DNA of 13,699 bases from an uncultured Granulicatella sp. (GTDB lineage Bacteria > Bacillota > Bacilli > Lactobacillales > Aerococcaceae): NCBI RefSeq assembly GCF_938030755.1, contig NZ_CALHIF010000070.1, positions 1 through 13,699 of the forward strand. The letters are read 5' to 3'. The notes under the pieces were generated by a model, which had not been told where the DNA came from, searched no databases, and was given only the letters and a program-made list of their open reading frames with translations. The stretch's first letter is position 1, and every line of letters starts with the position of its first letter. Shown in pieces: positions 6,351 through 13,441 of this stretch. The position numbers were made by a program, and so were the translations under genes.

Positions 6351-7700
6351 ATGAAAGAATTTGATTTAATTTCTATCGGTGGCGGAAGCGGTGGTATTGC
6401 CACAGCAAACCGTGCAGCCATGCATGGGGCAAGAGTGGCCGTAGTAGAAGGGAACTTACTTGGAGGAACCTGTGTGAATATCGGCTGTGTTCCTAAAAAA
6501 ATTATGTGGTACGGAGCGCAAATTGCTGAAGCGATTCACGCGTATGGACCAGACTATGGTTTTACATCAGAAAATGTAAAATTTGATTTTAAGACATTAA
6601 AGAAAAACCGTGAAGCGTATATTGACCGTTCCCGTAATTCTTATAATGGAACTTTTGAACGAAACAATGTAACGGTGATTAAAGGGTACGCGCGCTTTGT
6701 CGATGCACACACAATTGAAGTGAATGGGGAAGAGTATCGTGCAAACCATATTGTAATTGCAACAGGGGCAAAACCTGCGATTCCAAATGTAGAAGGTAAA
6801 GAACTTGGGGGAACTTCTGACGATGTGTTTGCATGGGATGAGTTGCCACAATCTGTAGCCATCTTAGGTGCTGGATATATTGCCGTAGAACTTGCGGGTG
6901 TTTTACATGCTCTAGGCGTAAAGACAGACCTATTTGTTCGCCGCGATCGTCCACTTCGTAACTTCGATCATTCGATTATTGAAGTGCTAGTTGAGGAAAT
7001 GGAAAAATCAGGACCAACTTTGCATACTAATAAAGTGCCTCAAAAACTCGTTCAATTAGAAAATGATAGTGTGGAAATTCAATTTGAAGATGGAACAAGT
7101 TTTACTGCTGAAAAAGTCATTTGGGCAACAGGACGCATTCCTTATACCGAAGGATTAAACCTTGAAGCAGCAGGTGTTGAATTAACAGAACGTGGATTTA
7201 TCAAAGTGAATGAGTACCAAGAAACGACAGCTCCAGGGGTGTACGCCTTAGGAGATGTATCTGGTGAAAAAGAATTAACACCAGTAGCGATTAAAGCAGG
7301 ACGCACACTAGCAGAACGTTTATTTAACGGACAAACAAACGCGAAAATGGACTACACAACGATTCCAACAGTTGTTTTTTCACACCCAGCCATTGGAACA
7401 GTAGGACTTTCAGAAGAACAAGCCGTTAAAGAGTATGGTGAGAAAAATGTGAAGACCTATTTGTCAACGTTTGCTGGAATGTATTCAGCTGTGACAAGTC
7501 ATCGCCAACAAGCACGCTTCAAACTGATTACAGCAGGACAAGATGAAAAAGTAGTCGGACTTCACGGGATTGGATATGGCGTTGACGAAATGATTCAAGG
7601 CTTTGCTGTAGCTATTAAAATGGGGGCAACAAAAGCTGACTTCGACGCAACCGTAGCCATTCATCCTACAGGAAGTGAAGAGTTTGTTACTATGCGATGA
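6351..7700 (+). CDS. gor: Glutathione-disulfide reductase
   Basis: A 449-residue cytoplasmic FAD flavoenzyme reducing glutathione disulfide with NADPH. Domains in order: FAD-binding GGGSGG (residues 10-15); redox-active disulfide GGTCVNIGC with Cys41 and Cys46; NADPH Rossmann GAGYIAVE from residue 173, followed by RRDRPLR whose arginines favour NADPH over NADH; second FAD contact in YALGDVSG; and the dimerisation domain ending HPTGSEEFVTMR with catalytic His438-Glu443. Length and the C-terminal motif closely match classical Gor and exclude dihydrolipoamide or mercuric reductase. The start at 6351 is set by AAAGGAGG (6335-6342), 8 nt upstream. It is bracketed on both sides by related structured RNA blocks in the same orientation. 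It presumably supports a thiol-based oxidative stress defence; glutathione synthesis or uptake genes are not in the window. Confidence 0.95.
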   Translation: MKEFDLISIGGGSGGIATANRAAMHGARVAVVEGNLLGGTCVNIGCVPKKIMWYGAQIAEAIHAYGPDYGFTSENVKFDFKTLKKNREAYIDRSRNSYNGTFERNNVTVIKGYARFVDAHTIEVNGEEYRANHIVIATGAKPAIPNVEGKELGGTSDDVFAWDELPQSVAILGAGYIAVELAGVLHALGVKTDLFVRRDRPLRNFDHSIIEVLVEEMEKSGPTLHTNKVPQKLVQLENDSVEIQFEDGTSFTAEKVIWATGRIPYTEGLNLEAAGVELTERGFIKVNEYQETTAPGVYALGDVSGEKELTPVAIKAGRTLAERLFNGQTNAKMDYTTIPTVVFSHPAIGTVGLSEEQAVKEYGEKNVKTYLSTFAGMYSAVTSHRQQARFKLITAGQDEKVVGLHGIGYGVDEMIQGFAVAIKMGATKADFDATVAIHPTGSEEFVTMR

Positions 7701-7705
7701 GGATA

Positions 7706-7982
7706 CGAGGGCGAACGCTCAGGACTGAAACACTGGACCGGAGTAACGCAAGGGACTTGAAACAAGTCGTGCGGATACTTCGGGAAGCAAAACTTCACAG
7801 TGTGAAGTTTTGCAGTCCTGTGAGCCCGAGTTCAACTACAAACAGGATGTGAGGCAGAAAGACAGAAGCAAAGAATGATTTCACTGTGTGAAGTCATTCT
7901 GCTTCGTAGTCTTTCGCCCGCAAAGTTTATTAGACATTCTTGAATCATGAGTGATGAAAAGAATGTCAATAAACCACTGCGC
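7706..7982 (+). ncRNA. Candidate structured RNA, copy 2 (downstream of gor)
   Basis: A non-coding block starting right after the gor stop, with the same architecture as copy 1. Its closing helix joins CGAGG, GCTCA and GGACTG (7706-7727) with CAGTCC, TGAGC and CCGAG (7813-7830). Inside lie the conserved block CACTGGACCGGAGTAA (7731-7746), hairpin GACTTG/CAAGTC (7754/7763) and a 12-bp hairpin GCAAAACTTCAC (7787-7798/7802-7813). Then follow the conserved block at 7845-7867 (GGATGTGAGGCAG then AAAGACAGAA), helix A (GTG-a-GGC-a-GAAAGAC, 7849-7863, with GTCTTTC-GCC-CGC, 7909-7921) and its 18-bp capping hairpin. Last are CAAAGTT, helix C (GTTTATT/AATAAAC, 7925/7968) extended by GACATTCTT/AAGAATGTC, and AACCACTGCGC. 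Stem sequences differ from copy 1 while pairing is kept. No protein-coding signal is visible. CACTGCGCAAA (7975) recurs as CACTGCACAAA (8004). No promoter was identified, so it may be a gor 3' UTR or a processed RNA. Confidence 0.6.
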
Positions 7983-8036
7983 AAACAGAGCAGAGATCTT
8001 AATCACTGCACAAATTCTTTTAATCTACAACCACAA

Positions 8037-8070
8037 AAATACCCTAGATGGATAACCATCTAGGGTATTT
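8037..8070. terminator. Bidirectional terminator, RNA copy 2 / tRNA-Leu
   Basis: A perfect 15-bp stem AAATACCCTAGATGG with an ATAA loop. On the minus strand the descending arm runs into a T-tract directly after tRNA-Leu, a clear tRNA terminator. On the plus strand it is followed by a weaker T-rich stretch and can end the gor/RNA copy 2 transcript. Confidence 0.85.
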
Positions 8071-8081
8071 CATTCTCTTTA

Positions 8082-8164
8082 TGCGGCCGGCGGGACTTGA
8101 ACCCGCACAGGTATACACCCACTGCCCCCTCAAGACAGCGCGTCTGCCATTCCGCCACGACCGC
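8082..8164 (-). tRNA. tRNA-Leu (anticodon GAG)
   Basis: An 83-nt class II tRNA: acceptor GCGGTCG/CGGCCGC, D-arm GCGGAATGGCAGACGC, anticodon stem CTGTC/GGCAG with loop TTGAGGG, a long variable arm and T-arm GCGGG-TTCAAGT-CCCGC. The anticodon GAG (8129-8131) reads CUC and CUU. The discriminator base is A and CCA is not encoded. It lies 36 nt downstream of the SprT-like gene on the same strand, and I see no strong promoter in that gap, so co-transcription is possible. There is no sign of an integrated element at its 3' end. Confidence 0.97.
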
Positions 8165-8200
8165 AGAACTATTTCAGTTTAACAAATGTTTAGTGGAATT

Positions 8201-8635
8201 TCAATCTAAAAGAATTAGTTTTCCATGACATTTTCCGCATACATAGCGTTTCGTATTCATCTTACGCATTCTAGGGTAGCGGTGATGGCACGCTGAACAT
8301 TCGTAAATGAAGTTCGGCTCGCTCATGCGATCTACAAAGCGACTTCCGCCCACTTGATGAAGGAGTTGTTTAAAGTCCTGGTCTTGGTGACGGTAGCCAC
8401 GACCTGTTTGATGCAAGTGATAATGGCAGAGTTCATGTTTAATCACGCCAATCAGCGCTTCAAGCCCCAATTCTTGTTCGACAAGGGGATTTATCTCGAT
8501 ATTTCCGCTCTTCAAAAGATAACGACCGCCGCTGGAACGCAGACGCTTGTTATAACTAATCTGATGCGTAAAGTCACGGTGAAAGAAAGTCCGTGAGAGC
8601 TCCTTGGTTAATTGTTGTAATTCATGTTCGATCAT
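8201..8635 (-). CDS. SprT-like family zinc metalloprotein
   Basis: A 144-residue SprT-family protein. The zincin motif HELCH is at residues 67-71 with a nearby His (HYH), and a C-terminal zinc ribbon is formed by Cys113-x2-Cys116 and Cys133-x2-Cys136. The family is related to eukaryotic Spartan, which cleaves DNA-protein crosslinks, but the substrate of the short Firmicute members is not established. The start is ATG at 8635, with GGAGG (8641-8645) 5 nt upstream; a longer in-frame reading to 8683 overlaps this ribosome site and the promoter. It is divergent from trkA and upstream of tRNA-Leu on the same strand. Confidence 0.9.
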   Translation of the reverse strand: MIEHELQQLTKELSRTFFHRDFTHQISYNKRLRSSGGRYLLKSGNIEINPLVEQELGLEALIGVIKHELCHYHLHQTGRGYRHQDQDFKQLLHQVGGSRFVDRMSEPNFIYECSACHHRYPRMRKMNTKRYVCGKCHGKLILLD

Positions 8636-8651
8636 AATTGCCTCCGACCTT

Positions 8652-8660
8652 AGTGTAACA
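8652..8660 (-). promoter_or_regulatory. Probable extended -10 promoter of the SprT-like gene
   Basis: On the minus strand TG-T-TACACT forms an extended -10 element 17 bp upstream of the start codon. A -35 at 17 nt spacing reads TTTTCT and is weak. The implied 5' leader is very short but still contains GGAGG. Confidence 0.4.
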
Positions 8661-8691
8661 TTCTTTGCCCCTTTAGAAAACAAGATAAACT

Positions 8692-8720
8692 TTGACCTTT
8701 TCGCACCAGACGGGTAAAAT
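8692..8720 (+). promoter_or_regulatory. Promoter of the trkA-trkH operon
   Basis: TTGACC (8692-8697), a 17-nt spacer and TAAAAT (8715-8720) give a strong vegetative promoter. The spacer begins with TTTTCGCACCA (8698-8708), identical to the sequence in the M16C peptidase promoter, and TAAAATGGG is shared as well. Confidence 0.8.
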
Positions 8721-8755
8721 GGGAGGGTATAAGATTTTCAATCTGGAGGAAAAAA

Positions 8756-10108
8756 ATGAAAATTGTTGTTGTCGGTGGGGGAAAAGTCGGAGAAGTGATT
8801 TGCCAAGAACTCTCAACGGAAGAAAATGACATTGTATTGATTGATAAAAATCAAGATATAATTGATCGACTCTTAAACAAATTCGATATAATGGGAATTT
8901 GTGGAAACGGTGCTAGTTACGACATTCTTGTAGAAGCAGGAGTGGAAAACTGTGATATCTTTATTTCCGTAACGGAAATGGATGAAATTAATATTATTGC
9001 GTCAATCCTTGCGAAAAAAATTGGGGCGGAATATACAGTTGCACGTGTGCGTAATCCTGAGTATTCACAACAATTACAACTCATTCGTGAAAGTTTAGGA
9101 ATTTCATTACTGATTAACCCTGAGCTTTCGACAGCTCGTGATATCGCGAATAACTTTAATTATCCTTCTGCATTAAGTGTAGAAAATTTCGTTGGAAATC
9201 GAGTGAGCTTACTTGAGCTAGAAATCAACGAAGGATCACCTCTTGCTGGATTAACTTTAAAAGAAGTGCGTAACCGTTTTGAATCCATCTTAATCTGTGT
9301 AATTCATCGTAACGAGCAAAGCTTTATTCCTGACGGAGACTCAACACTAGAGGCAGGAGACCATGTTTATATTACTGGAGCGTATCCTGACTTGCGCAAT
9401 TTCTTACAATTAACAGGACAAGAAACGAAGAGTGTCTCTTCAGCTGTGATTGTTGGTGGTGGTCGTATCACCTATTATTTACTCAATATGTTGAAACAAA
9501 CTAAAATCGATACGAAAGTGATTGAAGTAAATGAAGAGCGCAGTGAATTTTTAAGTTATGCCTTCCCTCATACATCAGTGATTCATGCCGACGGAACGGA
9601 TCACGATGTATTAGAGGAACAACGCATTACAGAATATGATGTGTTTGTATCAATGACAGGGATTGACGAGGAAAATTTAATCCTTTCTGCATATGCTAAG
9701 CAACAAGGCGTTCAAAAAATTATTACGAAGATGAGTCGTCCAGCTCTTCTTAAAGTATTTAAAGGTTTTGACAGCCAATCAGTTGTGACGCCTAAACATA
9801 TCGTGGCTAATGAAATTATTCAATTCGTTCGTTCACGTTCAAATACTCAAGGGTCAAATGTTGAAGCATTATACCGTTTAGCAGATAACCAAGTTGAAGC
9901 ACTGCAATTCCGTGTTCAAAAGAATAGTGCGATTTGTGGTATTCCACTATCTGAACTAAAGACAAAATCAAATCTCTTGATTGCGTTTATCGTCCGTGGA
10001 CAACAACTGATTTATCCAGCCGGAAATGATACGATTGAACCATTTGATAAGGTAATCGTTGTGACAACGGAAAAAGACTTTGACGACATTAATGACATTT
10101 TGGAATAG
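8756..10108 (+). CDS. trkA: Trk system potassium uptake regulatory protein TrkA
   Basis: A 450-residue cytoplasmic gating subunit that binds nucleotides (NAD(H) and ATP/ADP in studied homologues) and controls the TrkH channel. It has the full duplicated layout: RCK-N with GGGKVGEV (residues 7-14), RCK-C, a second RCK-N with VGGGRI near residue 230, and a second RCK-C. This distinguishes it from the half-length KtrA/KtrC type. GGAGGA (8745-8750) precedes the ATG by 5 nt. It is followed after 10 nt by trkH, so the channel and gate genes form an operon. Cyclic-di-AMP control of RCK-C domains is known in Firmicutes but cannot be read from this sequence. Confidence 0.95.
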   Translation: MKIVVVGGGKVGEVICQELSTEENDIVLIDKNQDIIDRLLNKFDIMGICGNGASYDILVEAGVENCDIFISVTEMDEINIIASILAKKIGAEYTVARVRNPEYSQQLQLIRESLGISLLINPELSTARDIANNFNYPSALSVENFVGNRVSLLELEINEGSPLAGLTLKEVRNRFESILICVIHRNEQSFIPDGDSTLEAGDHVYITGAYPDLRNFLQLTGQETKSVSSAVIVGGGRITYYLLNMLKQTKIDTKVIEVNEERSEFLSYAFPHTSVIHADGTDHDVLEEQRITEYDVFVSMTGIDEENLILSAYAKQQGVQKIITKMSRPALLKVFKGFDSQSVVTPKHIVANEIIQFVRSRSNTQGSNVEALYRLADNQVEALQFRVQKNSAICGIPLSELKTKSNLLIAFIVRGQQLIYPAGNDTIEPFDKVIVVTTEKDFDDINDILE

Positions 10109-10118
10109 AGGTGTCGCA

Positions 10119-11582
10119 ATGAATATTAAAACAGTTCGCTATTTTGTGGGAAAAATGCTTCAAGTTGAAGCGGCACTTTTAGCTTTACCACTGATTGTTA
10201 GCTTTATTTATCAAGAGTCACACACTCAAAAACTAGCTTATGCTGGTACGATTCTGATGTTGCTCGTGATTGGCTCTCTCTTAAGCTTTAGAAAGCCTGA
10301 GCCACTTAAAATAATGGCGCGGGACGGGGTCGTTACCGTTGCGTTGAGTTGGATTTTACTCTCTTTCTTTGGAGGATTACCTTTTGTCTTTACGGGGGAA
10401 ATTCCTAATGTGGTAGATGCCTTCTTTGAAACAGCAAGTGGATTAACAACAACGGGTTCAAGCATTATTCCAGACCTTTCTGTATTAGCGCATTCTTCAT
10501 TATTTTGGAGAAGTTTCACTCACTTAGTCGGTGGGATGGGGGTACTGGTTTTTGCACTTGCGATTCTGCCAAGTCATGGTTCTGAATCCGTGCAATTAAT
10601 GCGTGCGGAAGTACCTGGACCTGTGTTTGGGAAACTTGTATCGAAACTAGCGCATACGGCACAAATTTTGTATTTGATTTATTTAGCGATGACTGCCGTA
10701 CTCGTGATTATTCTAGTCATCTTTCAAGTACCACTCTTTGATGCGTTGCTTCTAGCGTTTGGTACAGCTGGAACGGGTGGTTTCGGGATTAATAATGCCG
10801 GATTTAGTATTTACGCCAATTCTGCAGCTGTGGAATGGATTATCGGAGTAGGGATGATGCTCTTTGGAATCAACTTTAACTTGTACTACTTTATTCTTTT
10901 AGGCGCTGTTAAAGACGTTATCAAAGATGAAGAAATGCGTACGTATGTCGGAATCGTCCTTAGCTTTACGATGATTATCTTCGCAGTATTGACGATTACA
11001 CAAACGGCTTTAGGAGTTCCAATTCGTAGCGTCTTCTTCACGGTATCGTCGATTATTACGACAACGGGATATTCAACGGTTGACTTTGGACTCTGGGGAG
11101 TGTTCCCACATGCCTTGCTTCTTCTACTAATGTTTATTGGGGGATGCGCAGGGTCAACAGCAGGGGGGATTAAAGTTTCTCGTATCATCGTGTACTTCAA
11201 GAGTGCGATTGCCGAATTAAAGCGCATGGGACAACCTCGCCGTGTCTTTGTTCCAACGATGAATGGAAAACCAATCGACAATAAGATGGAGAAGAGTATT
11301 GCTAACTACTTAATTGTGTATGTATTATTCTTCCTCGTATTGTTACTCTGTGTGTCATTTGAAGCAGGCGATTTTATAACAGCCTTCTCAAGTGTGGCCG
11401 CAACCTTTAACAACATTGGACCAGGCCTTGGCCAAGTTGGGCCTACAAGCAACTTTTCGATGTATTCGGATTTTAATACATTTGTCCTTTCAATTGGAAT
11501 GATTGCAGGACGTTTGGAAATTTATCCAATCATTATGCTTTTCTCACCAACAACAATGAAGGCATTTACTCGAAGACGTTAA
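10119..11582 (+). CDS. trkH: Trk system potassium channel subunit TrkH
   Basis: A 487-residue integral membrane K+ transporter of the superfamily of K+ transporters, with four M1-P-M2 repeats. The four filter motifs are visible: TTTGSS (from residue 110), TAGTGGFG (216), TTTGYST (314) and NNIGPGLG (431), each with the selectivity glycine. The GGCAGSTAGGIK segment after the third repeat is the intramembrane gating loop of TrkH. The start at 10119 has AGAGGTG (10107-10113) 5 nt upstream and follows the trkA stop by 10 nt; an in-frame ATG at 10080 would overlap trkA and has no ribosome site. Confidence 0.95.
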   Translation: MNIKTVRYFVGKMLQVEAALLALPLIVSFIYQESHTQKLAYAGTILMLLVIGSLLSFRKPEPLKIMARDGVVTVALSWILLSFFGGLPFVFTGEIPNVVDAFFETASGLTTTGSSIIPDLSVLAHSSLFWRSFTHLVGGMGVLVFALAILPSHGSESVQLMRAEVPGPVFGKLVSKLAHTAQILYLIYLAMTAVLVIILVIFQVPLFDALLLAFGTAGTGGFGINNAGFSIYANSAAVEWIIGVGMMLFGINFNLYYFILLGAVKDVIKDEEMRTYVGIVLSFTMIIFAVLTITQTALGVPIRSVFFTVSSIITTTGYSTVDFGLWGVFPHALLLLLMFIGGCAGSTAGGIKVSRIIVYFKSAIAELKRMGQPRRVFVPTMNGKPIDNKMEKSIANYLIVYVLFFLVLLLCVSFEAGDFITAFSSVAATFNNIGPGLGQVGPTSNFSMYSDFNTFVLSIGMIAGRLEIYPIIMLFSPTTMKAFTRRR

Positions 11583-11603
11583 CAAATTCTTAAACAAATA
11601 GAT

Positions 11604-11647
11604 AAAGAACTTTAAGGAAAGGGCACTCTTTTCTTAAAGTTCTTTTT
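11604..11647 (+). terminator. Terminator of the trkAH operon
   Basis: AAAGAACTTTAAG pairs with CTTAAAGTTCTTT (13 bp), and further A-T/G-T pairs extend toward a small central loop. A run of five T's follows. The T-tract abuts the -10 of the next promoter. Confidence 0.85.
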
Positions 11648-11648
11648 G

Positions 11649-11676
11649 TATACTATAGGTGTAACGAGTGAGTTAC
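11649..11676 (+). promoter_or_regulatory. Candidate promoter and dyad operator of the DUF1002 gene
   Basis: TATACT (11649-11654) is the likely -10; the -35 is poor because the region is the trkH terminator arm. At the expected transcription start lies the inverted repeat GTAAC-N6-GTTAC (11661-11676), with the same half-sites and spacing as the palindrome at 14-29. Read as a direct repeat it is TGTAAC-N5-AGTTAC, one base off the WalR consensus. Confidence 0.5.
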
Positions 11677-11702
11677 GATTTTAAACAAAGGAGGTTCATT
11701 CC

Positions 11703-12653
11703 ATGAAGAAATGGATTAAAGGAACCGTAATTGCGCTTGCTTTACTTGGAGTAACCATGAAAAGTGCATATGCAATTGATACATCAACCATTGATGAAAA
11801 ATGGGGGAAACCAACCGTTGTTTATGGCGGAGGGTTAAATGAATCGCAAATTAAACAGACATCAGAGTTGTTAGGAATTAAAGATCCAAATGCAGTGAAA
11901 ACCGAAAAAGCAACTGGACAAGATATGATTAAATATCTTGGAAGTGGAGATGGAAACACTTCTATTATGATTTCTTCAGTGATGGTACAAAAGAAAGATA
12001 AAGGGACTGGTGTGAAGGTTCGAATTAAGACGCCTGAAAATATCACACTAGTGACAGCAGAGCAATATGCTAATGCAGCCATTACAGCAGGGGTAACAGA
12101 TGCGGAAATTGAAGTCGCAGCAGTATCAAAGGTAACTGGAGAGTCCGCTTTAACAGGTGTATATAAAGCCTTCGAAGCAAACGGGGTTCAGCTGGATGCC
12201 AAACGTACTGAAGTAGCTCAACAGGAATTAGAAGTGACGAATAAAATCGCGCAAGAGAATGCAAACCAGAAGGGATTTGATTCCTCAAAACTCGATAAAG
12301 CGATGATTGAAATCAAAAAAGAACTAGCAGAACTCAAACAAAAGCAAGGACAACTAGCAACTAAGGAAGATATCGAACGCATTATTAATGATGCCTTGAA
12401 GAATAATTCATTGCAAAATGTGATTTCTAAAGATCAAATTAATGCATTAGTCACTTTTGCACAAAACTACCAAAACACAAGTGCGATTGATTCCAAACAA
12501 GTATTAGAGCAATTAAATAACTTGTCAAAATCAGTCGGCGAAAAGATTAACAGCTTAGTCGAACAAGCCAAAAACGAAGGATGGTTGGATAAAATTGCCC
12601 AATTTTTCACTTCCATCTTTGAAAGTATTAAAAACTTATTCAATCAACAATAA
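11703..12653 (+). CDS. Secreted DUF1002 (YpuA-like) protein
   Basis: A 316-residue exported protein. A signal peptide (Lys-rich start, hydrophobic core, SAYA cleavage site near residue 24) is followed by a DUF1002 domain: WGKPTVVYGGGL, a segment around LLGI, ISSVMVQ, and a region rich in VTDAEIEVAAVSKVTGESALTG. A Lys/Glu-rich helix about residues 195-230 is probably a coiled coil. The C-terminus is amphipathic with several Trp/Phe (WLDKIAQFFTSIF) and could touch the membrane. The function of DUF1002 is unknown; B. subtilis YpuA is the reference member. AAAGGAGG (11687-11694) lies 8 nt before the ATG. It is monocistronic between two terminators, and the dyad at its promoter suggests regulated expression. 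Confidence 0.85.
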   Translation: MKKWIKGTVIALALLGVTMKSAYAIDTSTIDEKWGKPTVVYGGGLNESQIKQTSELLGIKDPNAVKTEKATGQDMIKYLGSGDGNTSIMISSVMVQKKDKGTGVKVRIKTPENITLVTAEQYANAAITAGVTDAEIEVAAVSKVTGESALTGVYKAFEANGVQLDAKRTEVAQQELEVTNKIAQENANQKGFDSSKLDKAMIEIKKELAELKQKQGQLATKEDIERIINDALKNNSLQNVISKDQINALVTFAQNYQNTSAIDSKQVLEQLNNLSKSVGEKINSLVEQAKNEGWLDKIAQFFTSIFESIKNLFNQQ

Positions 12654-12680
12654 GAAAGTCCGATTGAATACTTAATAAAC

Positions 12681-12765
12681 AAAAAGCAGTCTTACAAGAA
12701 CTAACTAAGAACAGCTGTAAGTTCTTAGAATTCCCCTCTTTAGGTTCTTGCAAGGCTGTTTTTTT
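12681..12765 (+). terminator. Nested double-hairpin terminator
   Basis: An outer stem, AAAAAGCAG then CTT then CAAGAAC (12681-12701), pairs with GTTCTTG, AAG, CTG and T7 (12744-12765). It encloses an independent 8-bp hairpin CTAAGAAC/GTTCTTAG (12705-12712/12721-12728). Because AAGAAC and GTTCTT each occur twice, the arms can exchange partners. The T-tract marks it as a terminator for the DUF1002 gene. Confidence 0.75.
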
Positions 12766-12815
12766 GCTTTTCATCAATATCTCTACAAGGTCTTCACAAT
12801 AAAAAAATACATTAA

Positions 12816-12824
12816 TGTTATAAT
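12816..12824 (+). promoter_or_regulatory. Extended -10 promoter of the small membrane protein gene
   Basis: TG-T-TATAAT (12816-12824) is a consensus extended -10 element, 40 bp upstream of the start codon. The -35 region is AT-rich without a clear hexamer, which extended -10 promoters tolerate. Confidence 0.65.
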
Positions 12825-12864
12825 TCCTAAGAAGATATCTCTAGTAAAAAAGGAGGAGAATGCA

Positions 12865-13191
12865 ATGAAAGGATTGATAAAAAAGTATATCGTCTATATT
12901 GTTATTGCAATGATGTATTATCTCATTCCATTATATTTAGTGAAAGATATAGGAAGTGGTATCTTTCTACTATTAACGGCTATCCCTACAATTGTATTCC
13001 TTATTTCACTCATCTATGCTAAAAAGAATGGATTTAAATGGTATTTTTCTGTTATCGTTGGATTATTGTGGTTTCCGAATGTGTTTATTTTAAATGACTC
13101 TGCCAGTAGTTATACAATGGTTTATGGAGCCATTAGTTTTATTGGCCAATTGATTGGAAATCTTCTTAGAAAATATAGAAAGTCCATTTAG
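12865..13191 (+). CDS. Small four-helix integral membrane protein, unknown function
   Basis: A 108-residue protein I do not recognise. It has a basic N-terminus (MKGLIKKY) and four hydrophobic stretches at about residues 8-27, 31-50, 58-76 and 80-98, ending in a basic tail (RKYRKSI) that should be cytoplasmic. Short loops leave little room for a soluble domain, and no charged catalytic motif is visible. The ATG at 12865 is selected by AGGAGG (12851-12856) at 8 nt; a longer in-frame reading starting at 12748 would run back through the upstream terminator. It is monocistronic with its own promoter and terminator. Confidence 0.75.
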   Translation: MKGLIKKYIVYIVIAMMYYLIPLYLVKDIGSGIFLLLTAIPTIVFLISLIYAKKNGFKWYFSVIVGLLWFPNVFILNDSASSYTMVYGAISFIGQLIGNLLRKYRKSI

Positions 13192-13226
13192 TTTCTAATC
13201 ATGAAAAAGAGTTAAAATCAACAAAT

Positions 13227-13255
13227 AACCCTGACCAGAGATGGTCAGGGTTTTC
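13227..13255 (+). terminator. Intrinsic terminator
   Basis: AACCCTGACC pairs perfectly with GGTCAGGGTT around an AGAGAT loop and is followed by a T-rich tail. It ends the small membrane protein transcript. Confidence 0.9.
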
Positions 13256-13306
13256 TGTTTTGTTTTAGAATAAGATAAGATGCAACAACCCTATTTTATA
13301 CTTTTT

Positions 13307-13436
13307 TGGAGGGTATTAATATTTTTAGAAGATAATATGAAATATTATGTTGACTGTTATTTTTAGAATGTGTAGAATTTACATATGCTATTAAAAGAGA
13401 AGATTCTTTCAGAAAAGCAAAAATAGTGGAGGGTAT
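13307..13436 (+). repeat. Direct repeat TGGAGGGTAT
   Basis: The 10-mer occurs at 13307-13316 and 13427-13436, 120 nt apart. The second copy supplies the ribosome site of the final gene; the first precedes no usable reading frame. It may be a relic of a local duplication or chance. Confidence 0.35.
13332..13378 (+). promoter_or_regulatory. Promoter of the DUF4230-type gene with upstream dyad
   Basis: TTGACT (13350-13355), a 17-nt spacer and TAGAAT (13373-13378) form a strong promoter. Immediately upstream, ATAATAT-GAA-ATATTAT (13332-13348) is a perfect 7-bp dyad touching the -35, a position used by activators or repressors, although its A/T composition makes chance plausible. Confidence 0.65.
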
Positions 13437-13441
13437 GTAAA

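Noticed and set aside
6167..6421. Minus-strand reading frame of 84 codons across the gor promoter
   Set aside because: It overlaps the terminator, promoter and start of gor, and its composition follows the hairpins and the gor antisense.
5851..7982. Resemblance of AAAGACAGAA and AACCACTG to RNase P RNA conserved regions
   Set aside because: RNase P type B RNA needs GAGGAAAGTCC near its 5' end and other conserved blocks that are absent, and two copies would be unexpected. The similarity is limited to a few short words.
8082..8164. tRNA-Leu as an attachment site for an integrated element
   Set aside because: No duplicated tRNA 3' end, integrase or foreign-looking gene lies next to it.
8354..8596. 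Plus-strand reading frame of 80 codons
   Set aside because: It is antisense to the well-supported SprT-like gene, with no ribosome site and no recognisable motif.
12748..12864. 39-residue N-terminal extension of the small membrane protein
   Set aside because: It would begin inside the upstream terminator with a non-ATG codon and no ribosome site; AGGAGG at 12851 supports the ATG at 12865.
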